Source: Desulfuromonadales bacterium (GTDB lineage Bacteria; Desulfobacterota; Desulfuromonadia; Desulfuromonadales; UBA2294). Taken from it: a stretch of DNA of 6,134 nt. This document shows positions 1 to 6,134 of the stretch, piece by piece. The stretch spans positions 1 to 6,134 of the forward strand of contig JACUTX010000154.1 of assembly GCA_014859615.1 (NCBI GenBank), given 5' to 3'. The position numbers and the translations under genes were made by a program. Under the pieces are notes generated by a model. The model did no database searches. It was not told the origin of the DNA and saw only the letters and a program-made list of their open reading frames with translations. Numbering within the stretch: position 1 is the first letter of the stretch; every line of letters begins with the position of its first letter.

Positions 1-34
1 GATATGGCGACAGGATTTCTTGTGATTTACGCTA

Positions 35-877
35 ATGTCGGACAGCCTCCTAGGTTCCAAGGGCGATAACTTACCACTCGTTGCCCCCTATGGAATCTGC
101 GCCGATGGCACCGGCAAGGTCTGGGTTGCCGATCCCGGTGGCGGTGCCGTTCATGTTTATGATCTGGCTCGAAAAAAGATCGACTATATTGTTCAGGCGG
201 GAGATGCGATGCTGGTTGCTCCGATCGGCCTGGCACTCGATCTTGAACAGAATCGGTTGTATGTTTCCGATGGTGTTCTGAATCAAATATTTATCTTTGA
301 TCTGGATGGGGAGTTTGTCGGGAGAGTCGATTACAGGCCAGGATTCGGGCGTCCTGCCGGTCTGGCCGTCGGTTCGTCCGGCGATCTTTATGTTGTCGAC
401 GTTCTCTCGGGTAAGGTTGAGCAGTTTTCTTCGGCTGGTCAGCATCTTCGCTCTATAGAAAGCGCCGCCTCTGAAAATGGTCTTTTTAACCGGCCAACCA
501 ATGTTGCTGTCGACCCTGACGGAAATCTCTACGTTTCCGATTCTCTGAATTTTCGTGTCGTAGTCCAGTCTGCGACGGGTGAGCTGATTAAAGTCATCGG
601 ATCTGTTGGCGATTCTCCCGGAAGTCTGGCTCGTCCCCGCGGTGTCGCGCTCGACTCCGACCGGCATATTTATATTGTCGATGCGGCATTTGACACGGTG
701 CAGATCTTTGATTTGGCGGGACAACTGCTCCTTTATTTCGGAAAGCCCGGAAAATCAGGAGGAGAGTTCTGTCTCCCCGCCGGAATATTTATCGATCAAA
801 GTGACCGGATCTATGTTGCAGAGTCGTGCAACGGGCGGTTTCAGATCTTTGAATACCTTGACATTGTGACACCGTAA
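35..877 (+). CDS. NHL-repeat six-bladed beta-propeller protein, 5' end uncertain
   Basis: The 280-residue product is made almost entirely of six NHL-type repeats starting near residues 16, 61, 105, 152, 199 and 246. The last four are spaced exactly 47 residues apart. Each has the pattern P-x-G/N-[VIL]-A-x-D, then [LI]-Y-V-x-D, then a hydrophobic strand such as QIFIFDLDG. Six repeats fit one closed six-bladed propeller. NHL propellers bind proteins or other ligands and have no predicted catalysis here. No signal peptide or lipobox is visible, which is odd beside secreted cytochromes, because relatives in metal reducers usually have an N-terminal export signal and a leader domain. No Shine-Dalgarno lies close to ATG 35; the nearest AGGA (12-15) is 19 bases away. 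An in-frame TGA at 23-25 blocks extension in this frame. The true gene may therefore start upstream in another frame, or be coupled to a preceding gene whose TAA (33-35) overlaps the ATG. The propeller call is firm; the start and role are not. Confidence 0.82.
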   Translation: MSDSLLGSKGDNLPLVAPYGICADGTGKVWVADPGGGAVHVYDLARKKIDYIVQAGDAMLVAPIGLALDLEQNRLYVSDGVLNQIFIFDLDGEFVGRVDYRPGFGRPAGLAVGSSGDLYVVDVLSGKVEQFSSAGQHLRSIESAASENGLFNRPTNVAVDPDGNLYVSDSLNFRVVVQSATGELIKVIGSVGDSPGSLARPRGVALDSDRHIYIVDAAFDTVQIFDLAGQLLLYFGKPGKSGGEFCLPAGIFIDQSDRIYVAESCNGRFQIFEYLDIVTP

Positions 878-905
878 GCACGATCGCTGGCGGGTCAGCT
901 CTGTT

Positions 906-921
906 TGGTGTTTTTTTTGCA
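906..921 (+). promoter_or_regulatory. Candidate sigma-54 (-24/-12) promoter for the cytochrome operon
   Basis: TGG at 906-908 and TTGCA at 917-921 place GG (907-908) and GC (919-920) exactly ten bases apart, the spacing RpoN holoenzyme requires. The -12 half matches the consensus TTGCA fully. The -24 half matches TGG but not the following CAC, and an eight-T tract fills the spacer. Transcription would start near 932, giving a leader of about 50 bases before the ATG at 981. RpoN control of cytochrome genes is known in Geobacter. No activator-binding repeat was recognised upstream. Assignment rests on spacing and motif only. Confidence 0.42.
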
Positions 922-967
922 TGAGAATAGTGATTGATTTTATTCATCTTGTGTCCCGTGTTGCGGC

Positions 968-972
968 AGAGG
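968..972 (+). promoter_or_regulatory. Shine-Dalgarno fixing the tetraheme cytochrome start
   Basis: AGAGG lies 8 bases before ATG 981. The ORF is open back to ATG 921, but only the start at 981 has this site and puts the signal peptide at the N-terminus, so 981 is preferred. Confidence 0.65.
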
Positions 973-980
973 TTATATTT

Positions 981-1817
981 ATGAGTAGATTGCATCGATT
1001 GCAACCAGGGAAATCATCATTAGCGGTAGCAATTGCCCTGCTGAGCGTTGTGCTGTTTAGCGGATCGTCGGCTCTGGCCAAGCAGAACCTCAATGCCGGT
1101 ACTCCCCCCGGTAATAATAACCATCCTCATAACATGTCAAGTATCGGTTCAAGTAGCGTTAAAGCGTTGGTTGGCGAGACGGACCAGATCTGTATCTTCT
1201 GCCACACCCCGCATAACGCTTCATCCCGAGGACCGTTATGGAATCGTCCTGATATTAGTTCGCCGCTCGGCGGCGGCAGTTTTCCGCTGTATGGTCGACT
1301 GAATGAAATTATTATCGACGATATAGCAGAGGCCAAGTATGGTGGCGCGAATGAATATCCGAACGGTGCGACCCGGCTCTGCCTCTCCTGTCACGATGGT
1401 GTGACGGCTGTCGGGGCGGTCATCTCTGCCTGGGGTGGTCCGATCGCTGATATCGGTCCGATGAAAACGATGATCATCGACCTGTCGACGTCGCATCCGG
1501 TCTCATTTACTTATGATTCAGCTGTTCTTCTCCCGGCTCTGAACGCAAAAACGGGTGTGACTGCAAACCAGTATCAACTCCCGGCGGCCGGTATTCTGGA
1601 TGATCTGTCGCGGATGCAGTGTACCGCCTGTCACGATCCGCATACCGATACGAACGATGGAACGTATACCTTGCCGATGTGGCGTCACTACACCAATAGT
1701 GAAAATGCTGATTATGAAGCGACCTGCGGCGAGTGCCATATTGGTGGTTCGACCAGTGGGGGATTATTACCGTTACGACCGGCAGGTGGGATACATCCGC
1801 TCCCCACGATCCCTTGA
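981..1817 (+). CDS. Secreted tetraheme c-type cytochrome
   Basis: This 278-residue protein starts with a Sec signal peptide: a basic N-terminus, a hydrophobic core at about residues 13-28, and probable cleavage after ALA (31-33). Four CXXCH heme c attachment motifs follow: CIFCH (71-75), CLSCH (134-138), CTACH (214-218) and CGECH (249-253). The first and third continue as CXXCHxPH, the pattern of the doubled-CXXCH cytochrome families. Spare histidines at 48, 50, 78, 172, 221, 236 and 272 are enough for bis-histidine ligation of all four hemes, which is inferred. The long heme-poor stretches between motifs suggest an elongated or partly beta structure rather than a compact c3 or c7 core. It would be periplasmic or further exported, acting in electron transfer. 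It lies 103 bases after the propeller gene and just ahead of a second cytochrome, probably co-transcribed. I do not recognise a named orthologue. Confidence 0.88.
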   Translation: MSRLHRLQPGKSSLAVAIALLSVVLFSGSSALAKQNLNAGTPPGNNNHPHNMSSIGSSSVKALVGETDQICIFCHTPHNASSRGPLWNRPDISSPLGGGSFPLYGRLNEIIIDDIAEAKYGGANEYPNGATRLCLSCHDGVTAVGAVISAWGGPIADIGPMKTMIIDLSTSHPVSFTYDSAVLLPALNAKTGVTANQYQLPAAGILDDLSRMQCTACHDPHTDTNDGTYTLPMWRHYTNSENADYEATCGECHIGGSTSGGLLPLRPAGGIHPLPTIP

Positions 1818-1833
1818 TGATTATGACTTTTAT

Positions 1834-1838
1834 GGAGG
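1834..1838 (+). promoter_or_regulatory. Shine-Dalgarno supporting a TTG start
   Basis: GGAGG sits 5 bases before TTG 1844 and is the only strong ribosome binding site in the region. In-frame ATGs at 1733, 1817, 1823 and 1832 lack one; 1832 overlaps the site itself. This supports TTG 1844 as the start of the next cytochrome. Confidence 0.6.
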
Positions 1839-1843
1839 TCATC

Positions 1844-2944
1844 TTGACCCGTTATGTTCCTCTTTCTCTTTTTATTGCGCTGATTCTGGCCTTGGGCGCA
1901 TTTGTGTTGCCAGCCCAAATTAGCGCAGAGTCGCTGTTACAAGGCGCCCACGCCGTCACCAGCAGTATGCCGAAGTCTTGCCGCGCCTGCCATCGCGGTA
2001 TGCGGATGGCGATTGCCGGTGAAGAGAAGGTCTGTTTCTCCTGTCACGGTGACGCTGCCGAGCGGAGCATGATGCAGAGTCGCGGTTATCTGGTCGGTAG
2101 CGTTGAGCTTGCAGATATCAAGACGGTTTTGAACAAGCCGTATAATCATCCGGTTCTTGCTGTCGCAAATGTTCATCGCCAGAATGAGACTTTACCCGAA
2201 GATCAGCTCAAAGCGCCGCGTCATGCTGAATGTGTCGACTGCCACAACCCGCATGTTGTTTCGAAAGAGAACCCGTTTGCCGGGATTCCCGGTCGTCGCG
2301 TTGTGAATGCGATTGTTGATATCGAATTCGAGTATGAGCTCTGTTATAAATGTCATGCCGATAGTGCGAATCTCCCCGGCGATTCGACCAATAAACATGC
2401 GGAGTTCAAGGTCACGAACCCTTCCTATCATCCGGTTGAGGGGGAGGGGGCCAAGGCGTACGTTATCAGTCTGAAGGACCCCTACAAGGCGCGTGCCGAG
2501 CGCCCGGGGGATGTTTCGATTCTGACCTGCGGCAGTTGTCATGGTAATGATGATCACAACGGCCCGAAGGGGCCGCATGGGTCGAATTACGAGGGGCTGT
2601 TGACAGAGAACTATGTGACCGCTGACGGTTACTCCGAGAGTGCGTTTGTTTATGCCCTCTGTTACAAGTGTCATGAACGATCGAGTATTCTCGGGAACGA
2701 AAGCTTTCCGGAGCACGCCCGGCATATCATCGGCCAGACATCGCCCGGTGGCGGAACCTCCTGTTATTCGTGTCATGATGCGCACGGCAGCTCAAAATAT
2801 ACGTCCCTGATCCGTTTTAACGAAGATGTCGTCGAACCGTCCCGGGATGGAAGGCTCGAATATAAGCAGACCGTCGGTGTTGCTCTCAGCGGCTCCTGTA
2901 CTCTGATCTGTCATGGTGTTGAGCACGTCGAACGCTCTTACTGA
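1844..2944 (+). CDS. Secreted multiheme cytochrome c, seven CXXCH plus one CX3CH
   Basis: Starting from TTG 1844, the 366-residue product has a classic signal peptide: RY, then a hydrophobic core at about 5-23, with probable cleavage after ISA (26-28). Canonical heme motifs are CRACH (46-50), CFSCH (64-68), CVDCH (130-134), CYKCH (167-171), CGSCH (229-233), CYKCH (273-277) and CYSCH (307-311). An eighth, CTLICH (352-357), has three residues between the cysteines and is followed by H361. Paired motifs, CXXCHxxH extensions and many spare histidines (36, 102, 111, 137, 185, 196, 238, 245, 291, 294, 314) fit a doubled-CXXCH octaheme protein with bis-histidine hemes; ligation is inferred. It would act in periplasmic or surface electron transfer. 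It begins 26 bases after the tetraheme gene and ends before a strong terminator, so it is the last gene of the unit. The start could instead be ATG 1832, or ATG 1817, which overlaps the previous stop as TGATG. No specific orthologue is recognised. Confidence 0.88.
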   Translation: MTRYVPLSLFIALILALGAFVLPAQISAESLLQGAHAVTSSMPKSCRACHRGMRMAIAGEEKVCFSCHGDAAERSMMQSRGYLVGSVELADIKTVLNKPYNHPVLAVANVHRQNETLPEDQLKAPRHAECVDCHNPHVVSKENPFAGIPGRRVVNAIVDIEFEYELCYKCHADSANLPGDSTNKHAEFKVTNPSYHPVEGEGAKAYVISLKDPYKARAERPGDVSILTCGSCHGNDDHNGPKGPHGSNYEGLLTENYVTADGYSESAFVYALCYKCHERSSILGNESFPEHARHIIGQTSPGGGTSCYSCHDAHGSSKYTSLIRFNEDVVEPSRDGRLEYKQTVGVALSGSCTLICHGVEHVERSY

Positions 2945-2964
2945 GCCGGCGCTGTAACTCTTTT

Positions 2965-2992
2965 GGCCGGGGCTTTCCCCGGCCTTTTTTTT
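2965..2992 (+). terminator. Strong intrinsic terminator after the cytochrome genes
   Basis: An 8-bp perfect GC-only stem (2965-2972 with 2977-2984) closes on a CTTT loop and is followed at once by eight Ts (2985-2992). It begins 20 bases after the cytochrome stop codon and separates the cytochrome unit from the secretion operon. Confidence 0.93.
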
Positions 2993-2998
2993 GTTCTA

Positions 2999-3028
2999 TT
3001 GGATTTCATTTTTCCCCCTGTTTATGCT
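2999..3028 (+). promoter_or_regulatory. Weak candidate sigma-70 promoter before gspF
   Basis: TTGGAT (2999-3004) and TATGCT (3023-3028) are separated by 18 bases. The -35 box matches poorly. The implied transcript start is within about 10 bases of the gspF ATG, leaving little room for a leader. A promoter is expected here because a strong terminator lies just upstream, but this exact site is tentative. Only a weak AGG (3029-3031) precedes ATG 3042. Confidence 0.25.
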
Positions 3029-3041
3029 AGGTTAACACCTT

Positions 3042-4250
3042 ATGCCACTCTATACCTGTAAGATAGGAACCGCCGACGGACGAATCGTCGAAAAGGAGTT
3101 CGAAGCGGTCAATAAAACGGCTCTAAGAGCCGGACTCGAAGAGCAGGGCTTTCGTGTCTTCACTCTTCGTCTGCGTCTTTTTAAGGCTTTTTTCGGCCAG
3201 CGCAATCGTGCGGGCCGCTTTACCGGTCGGCGCTTTTTATCGTTCAATCAGGAGCTGGTGGTGCTGCTGAAATCCGGGCTGCCGATTCTTCAGGTTCTGG
3301 ATACTGTGACCGAACGACTCGAAGCGGGTCGATTGCTCGACGTGATGCGTGAAATTCAGGACGATATCAGAGGGGGGGCCGTTCTCTCCGAAGCGTTTGG
3401 CAAGTTCCCGCGCTTTTTCCCCCCGCTCTATATTGCCTCCTTTCGTGCCGGTGAACAGACCGGTGAACTCCCGGTTACTCTGGGGCGTTTCATTGCGTAC
3501 CAACAGCGAGCGGAGAAGTTGAAGGCGAAGATCAGAAGCGCTTCTTTCTATCCGATTATTCTCTCCTGCTTTGTTGTGGTGGTTGTTCTGTTTCTGATGC
3601 TCTGGGTGGTGCCGACTTTTACCCAGATTTATGCTGATTCGAATGTTGAATTACCGCTGGCGACCAGAATCATTATTCATATCGCCGATTTTATGACCGA
3701 AGGTTTACCGCTCTTTATCCTGGCTGCTGTCGGCGTTTTTTTTGCGCTTCGCTCGGCGCTGAGGACGACTAGAGGGCGACTGCTGCGGGATCGCTTGAAG
3801 TTGAAACTCCCCTTTTTCGGGAGACTCTTTCTCGATTATGCAATTTCCAGCTTCTGTCGAACCCTCGGAACCACACTGCTGAGCGGGATGCCGATTGTTT
3901 CGTCGCTGCAGATGTCAAGAGGGACTCTCGATAACACCCTGTTTGAAGCGAGAATGAGTCTGGTGATCAAGCGGGTTCAGGAAGGGGTGTCGCTTTCGAA
4001 CGCTCTGGAACAGACTACTTTTTTCCCGGGCCTGGCGTTGCGGATGATCGGTGTCGGGGAGACCAGCAGCTCTCTCTCCGAGATGCTGGCCGATGTTGCT
4101 GATTATTACGAAGATGAAGTCGAACGACGTCTCGATCGATTATCGACTCTGATTGAACCGCTCTTGATGCTCGGTATGGGGTTGCTGGTCGGTGCGATCG
4201 TCGTTGCAATGTATCTGCCGATATTTCAAATGGGTGCGACGGTACATTGA
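3042..4250 (+). CDS. gspF: GspF/PilC family inner-membrane platform protein of a type II secretion or type IV pilus machine
   Basis: The 402-residue length is typical of GspF/PilC. Two copies of the T2SSF domain are visible, at about 66-190 and 268-392, each beginning with a helix containing a short L-x-S-G-[LM]-P-I turn (LLKSGLPI near 75; LLSGMPI near 279). Membrane segments lie at about 171-193, 222-240 and 372-394, the usual three. Family signatures include GEQTGEL (137-143), VGETSSSL (338-345) and the C-terminal YLPIF (391-395). GspF sits in the inner membrane, contacts the GspE ATPase and helps drive pseudopilin assembly. ATG 3042 is the first start after an in-frame TAA (3033-3035) and lies 3' of the cytochrome terminator. 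GspE follows 16 bases after the stop, so the two are surely co-transcribed. PilC of a type IV pilus is the alternative name; sequence alone does not separate the two here. Confidence 0.93.
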   Translation: MPLYTCKIGTADGRIVEKEFEAVNKTALRAGLEEQGFRVFTLRLRLFKAFFGQRNRAGRFTGRRFLSFNQELVVLLKSGLPILQVLDTVTERLEAGRLLDVMREIQDDIRGGAVLSEAFGKFPRFFPPLYIASFRAGEQTGELPVTLGRFIAYQQRAEKLKAKIRSASFYPIILSCFVVVVVLFLMLWVVPTFTQIYADSNVELPLATRIIIHIADFMTEGLPLFILAAVGVFFALRSALRTTRGRLLRDRLKLKLPFFGRLFLDYAISSFCRTLGTTLLSGMPIVSSLQMSRGTLDNTLFEARMSLVIKRVQEGVSLSNALEQTTFFPGLALRMIGVGETSSSLSEMLADVADYYEDEVERRLDRLSTLIEPLLMLGMGLLVGAIVVAMYLPIFQMGATVH

Positions 4251-4251
4251 C

Positions 4252-4256
4252 GGGAG
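4252..4256 (+). promoter_or_regulatory. Shine-Dalgarno for the GTG start of gspE
   Basis: GGGAG lies 10 bases before GTG 4267, slightly long spacing. The frame is open upstream to ATG 4192, but that would add 25 residues lying inside gspF with no family resemblance. Confidence 0.5.
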
Positions 4257-4266
4257 TTTTGAGCTG

Positions 4267-5993
<1,727 letters not shown>

Positions 5994-5997
<4 letters not shown>

Positions 5998-6134
5998 TCT
6001 ACAGAACTTATCTCGGTCTCGATCTGCAAGCAAACCGGATGCGTGCTGTGTCGATGAAGCGACACGGCATCTCTTTAAACCTGGTCGATGGACGGATGAT
6101 CGGGCTGGAGCCAGGTGTCTTGTCCCCTTCTTTT
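5994..6134 (+). CDS. PilM-like actin-fold assembly protein, N-terminal fragment (cut by window end)
   Basis: ATG 5994 overlaps the gspE stop as ATGA, with AAGGGA (5984-5989) 4 bases upstream, so translation is probably coupled. The 47 visible residues include YLGLDLQANRMRAVSM (residues 6-21), which matches the phosphate-1 strand of the actin-like ATPase fold in PilM-type proteins (typically LGIDIGSSxxKAV). The usual GS in the loop is replaced by QA, so nucleotide binding may be altered or lost. PilM, or the equivalent cytoplasmic part of GspL, anchors the inner-membrane PilN/PilO or GspM complex to the ATPase. The order F-E-M matches the layout I recall for Geobacter Oxp-type pseudopilus clusters. 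The identification rests on one short motif and on context, since the rest lies beyond the window. Confidence 0.65.

Noticed and set aside
71..724. 217-codon minus-strand open frame opposite the NHL gene
   Set aside because: The forward frame has six regular NHL repeats; the reverse product has no recognisable features and is an antisense shadow.
886..918. Possible terminator after the NHL gene: small hairpin followed by a T-run
   Set aside because: The stem is only 4 bp (GCTG/CAGC) with a 6-base loop, and the eight-T tract starts 11 bases after it. The T-tract is better explained as spacer of the sigma-54-type promoter.
921..980. N-terminal extension of the tetraheme cytochrome from ATG 921
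   Set aside because: It would put 20 residues before the signal peptide, lacks a ribosome binding site, and starts inside the candidate promoter.
2192..2785. 197-codon minus-strand open frame opposite the second cytochrome
   Set aside because: It is a shadow of a strongly supported cytochrome gene. Its product shows no recognisable domain, and no ribosome binding site or promoter is evident.
4192..4266. Upstream ATG 4192 as the gspE start
   Set aside because: It lies within the gspF coding region, adds 25 residues unlike the family, and has no ribosome binding site; GTG 4267 gives the expected N-terminus.

Overview
The window reads left to right on the + strand with no credible minus-strand gene. 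It carries an NHL-repeat beta-propeller gene, two secreted multiheme c-type cytochromes, a strong intrinsic terminator, and then a type II secretion/type IV pilus-type assembly operon (inner-membrane platform GspF/PilC, assembly ATPase GspE/PilB, and the first 47 residues of a PilM-like protein). The dense CXXCH cytochromes, the NHL propeller beside them, a candidate sigma-54 promoter and the F-E-M gene order all suggest an anaerobic metal- or sulfur-respiring deltaproteobacterium of the Desulfuromonadales/Geobacter type. This is inferred from gene content; no taxonomic marker is present.

Region 1 (1-877): a six-bladed NHL propeller. Its first possible ATG (35) has no good ribosome binding site and the protein lacks a signal peptide, so the 5' end may be incomplete or frameshifted. 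Region 2 (878-980): a spacer with a GG-N10-GC element resembling a sigma-54 promoter, followed by a well-placed Shine-Dalgarno. Region 3 (981-2944): a tetraheme cytochrome, then a cytochrome with seven CXXCH motifs plus one CX3CH. Both have cleavable signal peptides. The two genes are about 26 bases apart, and the second probably starts at TTG 1844. Region 4 (2945-3041): a GC-rich hairpin with eight Ts, marking the end of the cytochrome transcript, and a weak promoter for the next operon. Region 5 (3042-6134): gspF, then gspE 16 bases downstream, then a pilM-like gene overlapping gspE by 4 bases (ATGA). The pilM-like gene runs off the window.

The cytochromes would be exported by Sec and matured in the periplasm. 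With the propeller they look like part of an electron-transfer module of the periplasm, outer membrane or cell surface. The second operon encodes the cytoplasmic and inner-membrane part of a pseudopilus machine. In this group such machines export extracellular oxidases and cytochromes, so the two units may be functionally linked, but the terminator shows they are separate transcripts. The GspE N-terminus carries two tandem 24-residue motifs of the MshEN cyclic-di-GMP-binding type, which suggests second-messenger control of secretion.
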